DNA of 64,000 nt from Microvelia longipes (GCA_018340805.1 JACMZG010001914.1:25356215-25420214), one strand, 5' to 3'; shown: positions 9,933 through 19,073, counted from the stretch's first letter. The notes: generated by a model not told the origin, from the sequence alone. Program-made: numbers and translations.

Positions 9933-10082
9933 CCGACTTTTATAAAGAACTCAGAGGCGGTATCCCGCGGTGGTTGACCGCCATGCTTCAATGCGAGGGC
10001 GGGGCATTGAAGGAGTAAGTATAATTAAAATAGTTATACTTTCTCAGTTTATCCAAAACCCTTGCTTATACACCTTCACACA

Positions 10083-10100
10083 GACAGGTTTCAACCTGTC
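10083..10100. other. Small perfect hairpin upstream of the first viral gene
   Basis: GACAGGTT and AACCTGTC pair around a two-base TC turn. It lies between the inverted arm and the TATA box of the first gene. Its role is unknown. Confidence 0.5.
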
Positions 10101-10139
10101 AGCCTTCCCCCTCTCATTGCTCTGGAGGCTGTGACGAGG

Positions 10140-10148
10140 GTATATAAG
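10140..10148 (+). promoter_or_regulatory. Probable TATA box of the zinc-finger/polymerase gene
   Basis: GTATATAAG sits 218-226 bases before the first ATG of the zinc-finger frame, just inside the inverted arm, in a locally GC-richer context. It is the only strong TATA element between the arm and the gene. Confidence 0.45.
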
Positions 10149-10365
10149 TAAGATCGCGTCTGTCCTGGCTCATTCGCCTGGCAGACCTCCTAACGATTGT
10201 TTCTCTGTTATAGGTGGCCAAGCTGTTAAATTAATTTTATTTAATAGTTCTTATAAACTTTTTAAAATTGGACATTTTTTTTTAAAGTGATAAACTTTTT
10301 TTTAAAAAATTTAAAGTGATTAAATTCAGTGATTTTAAGTGATAGTTCAAGTGACCACGGACACA

Positions 10366-10983
10366 ATGTTCAAGTGCGGTAAGTGTGATTCGTCTTTCAC
10401 CCGCTTGGATAGCTTGCGAAGGCATGAAAATTCCTGTTTATCCGGCAGCAGTTTAAGCTGCGATTCTTGTGGATCCTGCTACTCTCGCAAGGATAATTTA
10501 TTGCGACATATGAAAAACTGTTCTCTCGATGACCAGAAAAACGCGTGTGCCAAGTGCGGTAAAAATTTTAGTCGCCCAGATTCAAGAAAGCGGCATGAAA
10601 GTGCGTGCGGAGCTGAAAATAAATTAGAGTGTGAATCGTGCGGTGATTCGTTTACTCGTTTAGATGCTAAAAATAGACATGAAGCTACATGTTCAGTACC
10701 TTTCGAAGGTAAGTGCGATATGTGCGGTCATATTTTTACAAATAGATACAATTTGACAAGGCATCAGAAGAATTGTGGGCAGCCACCTGAAAAGAAGAAG
10801 GCCGAACCAAAAATTTCAACTCTTCTGGGGACCAAGCCAGATCAAGAAGGGATTACGCCGTACGAGACAGCATTTAAAAACAGGTTACAATCTTTTTTCA
10901 TTAGATCCGATACAAACGACGATTTGACAAAATTTCTAGAGTCTGTGAGAGATATTGTAAGAAATCAAACCAGATTGCATTAA
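10366..10983 (+). CDS. Five C2HC zinc fingers: N-terminal part of the viral DNA polymerase gene
   Basis: The 205-residue frame begins with ATG at 10366; the nearest upstream in-frame alternative is only a GTG. It holds five consecutive fingers of the pattern C-x2-C-x12-H-x4-C, for example FKCGKCDSSFTRLDSLRRHE followed by NSC. All five end in cysteine and not the usual second histidine. After the fingers comes a basic linker (EKKKAEPK) and a segment with NRLQSFFIRSDT. The frame stops at 10981-10983, but coding-like sequence continues at once in another frame and runs into the polymerase frame, so a one-base loss probably splits a single gene. Zinc-finger heads on PolB occur in arthropod Polinton-like proteins. 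The role is likely DNA or protein-primer binding (inference). Confidence 0.75.
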   Translation: MFKCGKCDSSFTRLDSLRRHENSCLSGSSLSCDSCGSCYSRKDNLLRHMKNCSLDDQKNACAKCGKNFSRPDSRKRHESACGAENKLECESCGDSFTRLDAKNRHEATCSVPFEGKCDMCGHIFTNRYNLTRHQKNCGQPPEKKKAEPKISTLLGTKPDQEGITPYETAFKNRLQSFFIRSDTNDDLTKFLESVRDIVRNQTRLH

Positions 10984-11102
10984 GGGAACATAGTGCTATT
11001 AAGCTAAACATTCTAGTAGATTGCACTTTTTACAACTCCGACGAAGAACTGATTTCTCACGCATTCAAGACCAACAATAGGGCAGTTTATGAAGCCACTG
11101 AT

Positions 11103-14100
11103 ATGGATGAATTTTTAAATCAAGAATTTAAAAAGATTACATCAGAAATGGATCGCTACCAGGCCAAGGGAAGTAGCTGTTCGCTAGAAGGAGTCGACGG
11201 TCTCCGGCTTAAAATTAATAGATTTAAACCACTTAAGGGAACCTCTTATATTCAATTACCATATGACATATATAGTAGAAAAGCTTGTATAAATGTTCAA
11301 AATGACGATTTCTTTTGTTTCAAATACTCTATTTTGTCAAAACTTGCTAATAATCCGCATCGACAATCTAGTTATGAAGATTTACAACACAACTATGACT
11401 TCAGTATGCTAGATTTTCCGGTCCCTTTAGATAAAATTCAGTTATTTGAAAAGAAAAATGATATTAGTATTAATGTTTTTGGTATTTACAGTCAATTTAA
11501 TGAAGAGACTAAAAAAGTTAAACATATAATTTACCCTCTAAAGGTAGTTAAGATTGAAAAAGACGATCATCGCGATCTTTTACTCATACATGACGAGGAA
11601 ACTAGTCATTACGTTTACATTTCAAATTTTAATAGACTAGTAGGACCTCAGTTAACTAATCGTCACGGCGGTGTTGCGATATGCAAACGGTGCTTTTCCT
11701 ATTTCGATGATCGATACGGTATGACGAAGGAAGCCAAATTGGCGGCTCACAAGAGACTGTGTGATGAAAACAAACCCGTTCTTGTTGAAATGTCTGTAGA
11801 TAAGCCTTATGTTCAATTTGAACACTTGGAGCGCTGCCTCCGCGTTCCGTACGTCGTATACTGCGACATTGAGGCTTTGCTTAGGCTGATTGCTACCTGT
11901 CAGCCAGATCCCACTCAAAAATATACCATGCCGTATCAACTCCACGAGGCAATAAGTTATTGTTGCTATTTAAAGGCAACTGAAAACTACACTGGTATAG
12001 GTCATTTCCCTATTGCGCCGTTTCTGTATCGTGGTCCTGACGTGGCAAAACATTTATTAATGTATCTCGAACATCTCGCTCAAGAGGTTGAAAAGGTTTA
12101 CGATCTAAATCTGCCGATGGATCCTCAAACAGAAGAAGAAATGTTGGAATTTAATACTGCCGTCAACTGTTATTTGTGTCAAAAACCGTTTTTACCGTCA
12201 GATGTTAGGGTCGCAGACCATAACCACGCCACAAAAAAGTATAGGGGGGTAGCCCATAACGGGTGTAACCTAAAATATCAGGACCCCAAATTTTTACCCG
12301 TAATATTTCACAATTTAAGCGGTTACGATAGTCATTTCCTTATTCGAGAGTTGGGCTATGACGATGAAAAAATTGATATTATTCCAAATACCGAGGAAAA
12401 ATTTATTTCTTTTACTAAATACATCGGTACAAAGATGAAATTGAGATTCATAGACAGCTACCGTTTCTTAGGGACTAGTCTAGACAAGTTGGCTAGTAGT
12501 GTTACTCACTTTAGAGAGCTCAGTAAACATTTTCCTGCAGAAGTCATTCCATTGTTGACAAGAAAGGGCGTGTTTCCGTACGATTATGTAGACTCGCTAG
12601 AGAAGCTTGAAGAGACCCAACTTCCACCAAAAGAAGCCTTTTACAACAAGCTAAATTTCAGCGATATTGAAGACCAAGACTACGAACACGCTCAAAAAGT
12701 ATGGGAAGCATTCAACTGTAAAAACCTAGGAGAGTATTGTGACATATATCTCAAAACCGATGTTTTATTACTGGCAGATATATTTGAAACGTTTAGAGAC
12801 GTTACTTTAAAGACTCATTTCCTAGATCCGGCGCATTACTATACACTGCCAAGCCTGTCGTGGGATGCCATGCTACGGTTCACTGGAGTCAAGCTGGATT
12901 TAATAGTAGACTACGAAATGCTTATGATGGTAGAAAGCGGAATACGCGGAGGAATATGTCAGGTTAGCCACAGAAAAATCGAAGCTAACAATAAATATCT
13001 AGAAAATTATGACGAAGAAAAAGAATCTGTTTATGCCTACTACGTCGACTGCAACAACTTGTACGGGTATGCAATGTCCCAGCCGCTTCCAACCGGTGAG
13101 TTTAAGTGGATAGAACCAGACGTATTTACCGAACTGGAAATTGATCTTACTGATGAGAATGGCGATGTAGGATACATCTTAGACGTTGATTTAGAGTACC
13201 CTCAGTCGTTACACAAAGACCACAACGATCTTCCCTTCTTATGCGAGAATCTTAAACTCGAGCACGATGTTAAACTCGTACCTCATTTGAACGGTAGGAA
13301 AAATTATGTAGTTCACTTCCTTGCCTTGAGACAGGCAGTAAAGTTTGGAATTAAAGTGTTGAAAATCAATAGAGTATTGATGTTTAAGCAATCACCTTGG
13401 TTAAAGCCATATATAGACATGAATACTAATTTAAGAGCCAAGTGCACCTCCGATTTCGAAAAAGATTTATACAAGTTGTACAACAACTCGGTTTACGGCA
13501 AGACCATGGAAAATGTAAGAAAGAGACTAAATATGAAGCTGGTAACCAACGATAAACAGATTGAGAAGGAAGTTTCAAAGCCAGAGTTTCTAGACAGAAC
13601 CATATATCACGAGAATTTAGCGGCAGTTCATCACAGAAAAAAATCAGTAAAGTTTGATAAACCGATTTACCTAGGAATGTCGATACTTGACTTGTCGAAA
13701 ATTAAAATGTATTACTTCCATTACGATGTGATGCAACCCTTATTTGGACCAGAAAGGCTTCGCTTAGGGTACATGGACACCGACAGCTATATTTACGAGA
13801 TAAAATGTCAAGATTTATACGCAGAGTTGGAGAAAATTAAAGATGAATTAGATACTTCAGATCTGGACAAAACACATCCTTTGTACTCTCCTGTAAATAA
13901 GAAAGTTGTTGGCAAATTCAAGGACGAAGCTAAAGGGAAGCCGATAAAACTCTACGTTGGCATCAAAGCTAAAGTCTACATGATTGAGAAAGAAGACGGA
14001 ATCATAAAGAAGATTAAAGGAGTTCAGACAGCTGTAGTTAAAAATGTTATAACGCGTCAAGACTTTTTAGACTGTGCGAAAAACAAAAAGACCCTTAGGA

Positions 14101-14240
14101 CCCCTGTTAGGCAAATCCGATCCAAAGAACATATTCTTAGGTCAATTGAAGTTAACAAATTAGCTTTAACACCCTTCGACGATAAAAGAATCGTTATGCC
14201 GGACGGTATTAGTACTAGGGCTATAGGGTATAAAGACTAG
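11103..14240 (+). CDS. polB: Protein-primed family B DNA polymerase (Polinton/adintovirus type)
   Basis: The 1045-residue intact frame would replicate the linear viral genome by protein priming. A C-x2-C...H-x3-C cluster lies near residues 194-220. Exonuclease motifs are DIE near 255, HNLSGYDSHF near 403 and YLKTDVLLLAD near 549. A treble-clef, endonuclease VII-like patch (CYLCQ ... DHNHATKKYRG ... GCN) lies between ExoI and ExoII. Polymerase motifs are DCNNLYGYAM near 649 (A), KLYNNSVYGKT near 791 (B) and YMDTDSY near 890 (C). All catalytic aspartates are present. The Met at 11103 is not the true start, because coding-like sequence continues upstream to the zinc-finger frame after a frameshift near 10980. 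A hairpin follows the stop by about 45 bases, then an inverted copy of the 3' half. Confidence 0.93.
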   Translation: MDEFLNQEFKKITSEMDRYQAKGSSCSLEGVDGLRLKINRFKPLKGTSYIQLPYDIYSRKACINVQNDDFFCFKYSILSKLANNPHRQSSYEDLQHNYDFSMLDFPVPLDKIQLFEKKNDISINVFGIYSQFNEETKKVKHIIYPLKVVKIEKDDHRDLLLIHDEETSHYVYISNFNRLVGPQLTNRHGGVAICKRCFSYFDDRYGMTKEAKLAAHKRLCDENKPVLVEMSVDKPYVQFEHLERCLRVPYVVYCDIEALLRLIATCQPDPTQKYTMPYQLHEAISYCCYLKATENYTGIGHFPIAPFLYRGPDVAKHLLMYLEHLAQEVEKVYDLNLPMDPQTEEEMLEFNTAVNCYLCQKPFLPSDVRVADHNHATKKYRGVAHNGCNLKYQDPKFLPVIFHNLSGYDSHFLIRELGYDDEKIDIIPNTEEKFISFTKYIGTKMKLRFIDSYRFLGTSLDKLASSVTHFRELSKHFPAEVIPLLTRKGVFPYDYVDSLEKLEETQLPPKEAFYNKLNFSDIEDQDYEHAQKVWEAFNCKNLGEYCDIYLKTDVLLLADIFETFRDVTLKTHFLDPAHYYTLPSLSWDAMLRFTGVKLDLIVDYEMLMMVESGIRGGICQVSHRKIEANNKYLENYDEEKESVYAYYVDCNNLYGYAMSQPLPTGEFKWIEPDVFTELEIDLTDENGDVGYILDVDLEYPQSLHKDHNDLPFLCENLKLEHDVKLVPHLNGRKNYVVHFLALRQAVKFGIKVLKINRVLMFKQSPWLKPYIDMNTNLRAKCTSDFEKDLYKLYNNSVYGKTMENVRKRLNMKLVTNDKQIEKEVSKPEFLDRTIYHENLAAVHHRKKSVKFDKPIYLGMSILDLSKIKMYYFHYDVMQPLFGPERLRLGYMDTDSYIYEIKCQDLYAELEKIKDELDTSDLDKTHPLYSPVNKKVVGKFKDEAKGKPIKLYVGIKAKVYMIEKEDGIIKKIKGVQTAVVKNVITRQDFLDCAKNKKTLRTPVRQIRSKEHILRSIEVNKLALTPFDDKRIVMPDGISTRAIGYKD

Positions 14241-14247
14241 GTTCATT

Positions 14248-14329
14248 TTATATTGTTGAAATTTAATTATTTGTAGTTTTATATAAACTAATAAAACTAC
14301 AAATAATTAAATTTCAAACATATAAAATG
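14248..14329. terminator. Strong hairpin after the polymerase gene
   Basis: GTTTTAT (to 14282) and ATAAAAC (from 14291) flank an eight-base loop, and the stem continues outward through AAATTTAATTATTTGTAG and its complement. It is the centre of the larger inverted duplication. It could be a natural 3' processing or convergent-gene hairpin at which a template switch or read fold-back occurred. Confidence 0.5.
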
Positions 14330-16230
14330 AACCTAGTCTTTATACCCTATAGCCCTAGTACTAATACCGTCCGGCATAACGATTCTTTTATCGCGAAGGG
14401 TGTTTAAAGCTAATTTGTTAACTTCAATTGACCTAAGAATATGTTCTTTGGATCGGATTGCCTAACAGGGGTCCTAAGGGTCTTTTTTGTTTTTCGCACA
14501 GTTAAAAAGTCTTGACGCTTATAACATTTTTTAACTACAGCTGTCTGAACTCCTTATCTTCTTTATGATTCCGTCTTTCTTCTCAATCATGTAGACTTTA
14601 GCTTTGATGCCAACGTAGAGTTTTATCGGCTTCCCTTTACTTCGTCCTTGAATTTGCCAACAACTTTCTTATTTACAGGAGAGTACAAAGGATGTGTGTT
14701 TTGTCCAGATCTGAAGTATCTAATTCATCTTTAATTTCTCCAACCCTGCGTATAAATACTTGACATTTTATTCGTAAATATAGCTGTCGTGTCCATGTAC
14801 CCTAAGCGAAGCCTTTCTGGTCCAAATAAGGGTTGCATCACATCGTAATGGAAGTAATACATTTTAATTTTTGACAAGTCAAGTATCGACATTCTAGGTA
14901 AATCGGTTTATCAAACTTTACAGATTTTTTTTCTGTGATGAACTGCCGCTAAATTCTCGTGATATATGGTTCTGTCTAGAAACTCTGGCTTTGAAACTTC
15001 CTTCTCAATCTGTTTATCGTTGGTTACCAGCTTCATATTTAGTCTCTCCTTACATTTTCCATGGTCTTGCCGTAAACCGAGTTGTGTTACAACTTGTTAT
15101 AAATCTTTTTCGAAATCTGAGGTGCACTTGGCTCTTAAATTAGTATTCATGTCTATATATGGCTTTAGCCAAGGTGATTGCTTAAACATCAATACTCTAT
15201 TGATTTTCAACACTTTAATTCCAAACTTTACCGCCTGTCTCAAGGCAAGGAAGTGAACTACATAATTTTTCCTACCGTTCAAATGAGGTACGAGTTTAAC
15301 ATCATGCTCGAGTTTAAGATTTTTCGCATAAGAAGGGAAGATCGTTGGTCTTTGTGTAACGACTGAGGGTACCTAAAATCAACGTCTAAGATGTATCTAC
15401 ATCGCCATTCTCATCAGTAAGATAATTTCCAGTTCGGTAAATACGTCTGGTTCTATCCACTTAAACTCACCGGTTGGAGCGGTTGGGACATTGCATAACC
15501 GTACAAGTTGTTGCAGTCAACGTAGTAGGCATAAACAGATTCTTTTTCTTCATCATAATTTTCTACATATTTATTGTTAGCTTCGATTTTTCTGTGGCTA
15601 ACCTGACATATTCCTCCGCGTATTCCGCTTTCTACCATCATAAGCATTTCGTAGTACCATTAAATCCAGCTTGGGCTCGGTGAACCGTAGCATGGCATCC
15701 CACGAAGGCTTGGAAGTGTTATAGTAATGCGCCGGATCTAGGAAATGAGTCTTTAAAGTACGTCTCTAAATTTCAAATATATCTGCCAGTAATAAAACAT
15801 CGGTTTTTGATATATGTCACAATACTCTCCTAGGTTTTTTACAGTTAAAAGCTTCCCATACTTTTAGAGCGTGTTCGTAGTCTTGGTCTTCAATTTCGCT
15901 GAAATTTTAGCTTGTTGTAAAAGGCTTCTTTAGGTGGAAGTTTGGGTCTCTTCAAGCTTCTCTAGCGAGTCTACATAATGCGTACGGAAACACGCCCTTT
16001 CTTGTCAACAATGAATGACTTCTGCAGGAAAATGTTTACTGAAGCTCTCTAAAGTGAGTAACTACTAGCCAACTTGTCTAGACTAGTCCCTAAGAAAACG
16101 GTAGCTGTCTATGAATCTCAATTTCATCTTTGTGCGATGTATTTAGTAAAAGATATAAATTTTTCCTCGGTATTGGAATAATATCAATTTTTTCATCCGT
16201 CATAGCCCAAACTCTCGAATAAGGAAATGA
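14291..16230 (-). pseudogene. Inverted, error-rich copy of the 3' half of the polymerase gene
   Basis: This stretch is the reverse complement of about 12333-14282, joined to it through an eight-base loop. Every part of motif regions A, B and C can be followed on the minus strand, but scattered one-base indels break the frame many times, while the plus-strand original is fully open. The copy ends exactly at the single N (16231), where the ATPase frame begins. The even spread of indel errors and the N at the joint are what a fold-back (template then complement) long-read chimera would give. A genuine foldback duplication is the alternative. Confidence 0.85.
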
Positions 16231-16231
16231 N
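16231..16231. other. Single unknown base at a sequence join
   Basis: The only isolated N in the window lies precisely between the end of the inverted polymerase copy and the start of the ATPase similarity, marking a probable scaffold or polishing join. Sequence that belongs between the polymerase and the ATPase is likely missing here. Confidence 0.9.
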
Positions 16232-16232
16232 G

Positions 16233-16673
16233 GCCGTTCTTAAAGATAGCGGTGTGGGTTACTTTCCCTTTGAATCAAATATCGATGTACCTAATCCCCG
16301 AGATACTCTGCCGGATTCAGTTTTTATATTTGATGATGTGGCTTGTGATAAGCAAGACGTAATTAGAGCTTATTTTTGTATGGGTAGACACAGTGGAGTC
16401 GATTCTTTTTACTTGTGTCAGAGCTACGCCCGAGTTCCAAAACATCTTATTCGAGACAACGTTAATTTAATTGTTCTTTTTAAACAGGACGAACTTAATC
16501 TAAAACGTATATATAGTGATCATGTGAATTCAGATATGGATTTTAACCAGTTTAAGCGTATCTGTAGAGTCTGTTGGTCACATAGTAAGTACGGTTTTCT
16601 AGTGATTGATAAAGATAGTGAGTTGGATCAAGGACGGTACCGAAAAGGATTCGATACGTATATAATCGTGTAG
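16233..16673 (+). CDS. DNA-packaging ATPase (A32/FtsK-HerA type), C-terminal part only
   Basis: About 147 residues are open. DSVFIFDDVACDKQ near the start is a Walker B strand with paired acidic residues. YLCQSYARVPKHLIRDNVNL is the sensor/arginine region typical of Polinton and adintovirus packaging ATPases. The enzyme would pump the viral genome into the capsid. The Walker A (P-loop) and the rest of the N-terminal half are absent because the upstream sequence is replaced at 16231 by the inverted polymerase copy. The apparent ATG at 16227 belongs to that copy. The stop lies 31 bases before the next gene, in the same orientation. The gene is truncated by the join and not obviously decayed otherwise. 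Confidence 0.8.
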   Translation, partial: AVLKDSGVGYFPFESNIDVPNPRDTLPDSVFIFDDVACDKQDVIRAYFCMGRHSGVDSFYLCQSYARVPKHLIRDNVNLIVLFKQDELNLKRIYSDHVNSDMDFNQFKRICRVCWSHSKYGFLVIDKDSELDQGRYRKGFDTYIIV

Positions 16674-16704
16674 ACAACTGTTTGCAGTCAGTATAGCGCC
16701 AACC

Positions 16705-17637
16705 ATGGAAGAGTCAACATTGATGGATATTGTGAAAACTAGGAAAATAATACAAGAGAAACTACAAGCTCTCAGACGTCAAAGAGAGGATGCAGAAAAA
16801 TATTACAACTTTAAATACAAACCATTGACAGACTGTTTGGAAAAAATCAAACCGGGACCATCGCAAAAAGTAATAGTCAAGAGACCTCTCCACGTGGTTA
16901 CCAAAAGAAAATCCTATCTTCCTTATCATTCCACTCAGACAATCAGATCTGCTGGTTATTCTCGTATTCCTATTTGGTCTCCTTCACAACATTTTAAACC
17001 TCTAAACTTATCAGAGAGCACTCAATCGGAATCTATTGATGTTTGTTCGTCAATCGAAAGCGGGCCACCCGATAATGATTCTTCAGAATCTCCAACGAGT
17101 AGTGAAGAAGCAGCTCCTCCACCTATCCACGGTATGAATCAATCAGCCACGTCATACTTGACAAAACTGGTAAAAAATGACCTCTCAGAGTTGGATAATA
17201 CCTACGGAGTAAAGTACGACGGAGAACATTTTATTTTAGGTGACAGTATGATTGAATTTAAAAATAATTCGATAGAAATTGACGAGGAAAAGTTTATATG
17301 TACCCCAGGCCTTACAGAGCTGTTATTTTCTAATATCCCTGAAATGAAAAAAGTTAATAACGATGATAAGGACAAGTACAAATTAATTTTACGAATGACA
17401 AACGCCCACAAGTTAAATAGCAGTGCAACTGGAAGTATAATCAGACCGAAAGATAATCCTAAATATAATCAAGTCATAAAAGTATTGTTTCCGCTCGCAA
17501 AGAAAAAAGGTTTGGGTAAATCAAATCCAAATCAATTGGTGGACCGACTGAGACTTTTATTACCATCGAAACACAAGCATAGCAAGGAAATTGAAGAAAT
17601 TGAAACCCTTTTAAGAGCAGGAGGCGTCATCGAGTAG
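16705..17637 (+). CDS. DUF8207-like Polinton protein of unknown function
   Basis: The frame is 310 residues and intact. The first 60 residues are a charged helical, coiled-coil-like segment (KTRKIIQEKLQALRRQ) ending in a TDCLEKI patch. A low-complexity Ser/Glu/Pro linker covers about residues 100-140. The C-terminal half resembles the uncharacterised domain found next to capsid and integrase genes in arthropod Polinton-like elements: YGVKYDGEHFILGD, TPGLTELLF, RMTNAHKLNSS, then a VIKVLFP patch and a RLRLLLPSKHKHSKEIEEI tail. Fifteen bases separate its stop from the integrase start, suggesting one transcription unit. A virion or core role is a guess from position only. The domain name is from memory and needs a profile search. 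Confidence 0.7.
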   Translation: MEESTLMDIVKTRKIIQEKLQALRRQREDAEKYYNFKYKPLTDCLEKIKPGPSQKVIVKRPLHVVTKRKSYLPYHSTQTIRSAGYSRIPIWSPSQHFKPLNLSESTQSESIDVCSSIESGPPDNDSSESPTSSEEAAPPPIHGMNQSATSYLTKLVKNDLSELDNTYGVKYDGEHFILGDSMIEFKNNSIEIDEEKFICTPGLTELLFSNIPEMKKVNNDDKDKYKLILRMTNAHKLNSSATGSIIRPKDNPKYNQVIKVLFPLAKKKGLGKSNPNQLVDRLRLLLPSKHKHSKEIEEIETLLRAGGVIE

Positions 17638-17652
17638 TTAGTATACGATAAG

Positions 17653-18525
17653 ATGTCGGACATTAAGAAGCAAATTGTAAAGGAACTCCACAGACCTGTT
17701 CGTCGAGTTTTTCCTAGACGTAAAGTGAAGCTCTTGTTTATTGATGATTTATGGCAAGCAGACTTGATTGAAATGATACCTTATTCAAGAGAGAATCGAG
17801 GGTTCAGGTATATACTGGCCGTTATAGATTGCTTCTCAAAGTATGCTTGGGCTATCGGAGTCAAAAGAAAAACCGCTAAAGATATAGCAGATGCCTTTAG
17901 AGTAATTTTATCTGAACGGAAACCTCGTAACGTCCAAACTGACCATGGAAAAGAATTTTATAATACGCAGTTTAAAAAGCTGATGGAGAGTCAATGTGTA
18001 AATCACTATTCGACCTACAGTAATATGAAGGCGTCCATTGTAGAAAGATTCAATAGAACTTTGAAGAATATGTTGTGGAAAGAGTTTAGTTTACACGGAT
18101 CTTACAAGTGGATCGATTTACTCCCTTCTTTAGTAAAAAAGTACAACGGAACCAAACATAGGACCATCGGAATGAAGCCAGAATCTGTCTGTACCGCCAA
18201 CGAAAGTATTGTAGCACAGAATTACAAGAAAATAAAAAGTAAGCAAACACCAAAGTTTAAAATTGGAGACAGTGTACGTGTATCGAAGCTAAAGACGGAA
18301 TTCCGGAAAGGATATCTACCAAACTGGTCAACAGAGATATTTACAATTCATCAGGTTAAGAAAACCAACCCTTGTACTTATATCCTTAAAGATATGAGAG
18401 GACACATCATAACCGGCGGGTTCTACGAGCAAGAAATACAGGCTGCTAAATATTCTGACGTCTATCTCGTGGAAAAGATTTTGAAGCGTAAAGGAGATCG
18501 AGTCTTGGTCAAGTGGTTAGTCTAG
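17653..18525 (+). CDS. int: Retroviral-type integrase (rve fold) with broken chromodomain
   Basis: The 290-residue frame carries the DDE catalytic core: Asp37 in WQADLIEM, Asp97 in VQTDHGKEFYN and Glu131 in SIVERFNRTLK, with 33 residues between the last two. It would insert the linear viral DNA into host chromosomes. A short SH3-like segment follows (KFKIGDSVRVSK), then the start of a chromodomain (YLVEKILKRKGDRVLVKW) that would recognise histone marks. A stop at 18523-18525 cuts the chromodomain. Coding-like sequence with the aromatic end of that fold continues in another frame to about 18580, so a one-base change near 18513 probably truncated it. The N-terminal HHCC domain of retroviral integrases is not visible. 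The presence of int beside PolB defines Polinton/adintovirus elements. Confidence 0.92.
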   Translation: MSDIKKQIVKELHRPVRRVFPRRKVKLLFIDDLWQADLIEMIPYSRENRGFRYILAVIDCFSKYAWAIGVKRKTAKDIADAFRVILSERKPRNVQTDHGKEFYNTQFKKLMESQCVNHYSTYSNMKASIVERFNRTLKNMLWKEFSLHGSYKWIDLLPSLVKKYNGTKHRTIGMKPESVCTANESIVAQNYKKIKSKQTPKFKIGDSVRVSKLKTEFRKGYLPNWSTEIFTIHQVKKTNPCTYILKDMRGHIITGGFYEQEIQAAKYSDVYLVEKILKRKGDRVLVKWLV

Positions 18526-18620
18526 ATTCTTCACATAATAGTTGGGAGCGAAAAGAAAACGTCAACGTTTGAATATATATTTGACCGCATGAGTACTTTG
18601 CTTCAGTTTACATCAAGACG
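18526..18620 (+). other. Out-of-frame tail of the integrase and short spacer
   Basis: The first half reads as the end of a chromodomain in a shifted frame. The remainder leads to the protease start at 18621 without an obvious promoter. Confidence 0.5.
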
Positions 18621-19073
18621 TTGAAGGCGATGCATCGTAAAAAGCTTAAGAAACGAGTTTTGAAGATACCCAAGAAAATTGGAGGCGGAGACAATCAATT
18701 GCATATACTATATTCATTACTTCCCAACAAGTCTTTAACAAATTTCGATCTGAAAAGATTCGCAAAGAAACTAAATATACCAAACTTTAGAGGAGTTTAT
18801 ATGATAGATACACTGCCCAAGAAGCCTTGGCAAGAAGAAAGAGTAATTTTCAACTTGGGAAAAAGTTCTACAGAAGGTACTCACTGGGTCTCTTACATCA
18901 AGACCGGCGAATACGCTAAATTTTTTGATAGTCACGGCAGGCAAGCACCTTCAGTGTTGGTGAAATATTTACAAGGCGTTCGAATCTCTAGTAATCGGAA
19001 AGTTTATCAAAAAGTTGGATCAGTAAACTGCGGTCATCTTTGTCTAGCATTTTTATTAAATCTACTCAAGTAA
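18621..19073 (+). CDS. pro: Adenain-like cysteine protease (maturation protease)
   Basis: The 150-residue frame is complete. The catalytic set of the adenovirus protease/Ulp1 clan is readable: His88 in GTHWVSY, Asp103 in KFFDSHG, Gln130 (oxyanion hole) and Cys137 in SVNCGHLCLAFLL. The seven-residue Gln-to-Cys spacing matches adenain. The N-terminal segment NFDLKRFAKKLNIPNFRGVY is typical of Polinton proteases. The first 20 residues are strongly basic and may bind DNA. The enzyme would cleave capsid and core precursors during virion maturation. The stop codon overlaps the start codon of the next gene (TAATG), a tight viral arrangement. Confidence 0.9.
   Translation: MKAMHRKKLKKRVLKIPKKIGGGDNQLHILYSLLPNKSLTNFDLKRFAKKLNIPNFRGVYMIDTLPKKPWQEERVIFNLGKSSTEGTHWVSYIKTGEYAKFFDSHGRQAPSVLVKYLQGVRISSNRKVYQKVGSVNCGHLCLAFLLNLLK

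Larger units (their letters stand above)
8148..10022 (+). repeat. Left long inverted arm of the Polinton-like element
   Basis: This block returns in reverse complement at 31446-33314, with matching ends near TACTTTAATCCTATTATCCC (8147 here, 33314 there). Differences between arms are mostly single-base indels scattered evenly. Polinton/adintovirus genomes end in terminal inverted repeats, and this arm lies about 340 bp before the first gene. The arm is much more GC-rich than its surroundings. It contains a tandem duplication of about 140 bp (8395-8680) and stretches resembling 18S rRNA. The inner limit is unknown because the partner arm runs into the gap. No convincing 6-bp target duplication was found at the outer edges. 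Confidence 0.7.

Noticed and set aside
15097..15647. Minus-strand frames encoding polymerase pieces
   Set aside because: They are fragments of the inverted copy of the polymerase gene and not separate genes.
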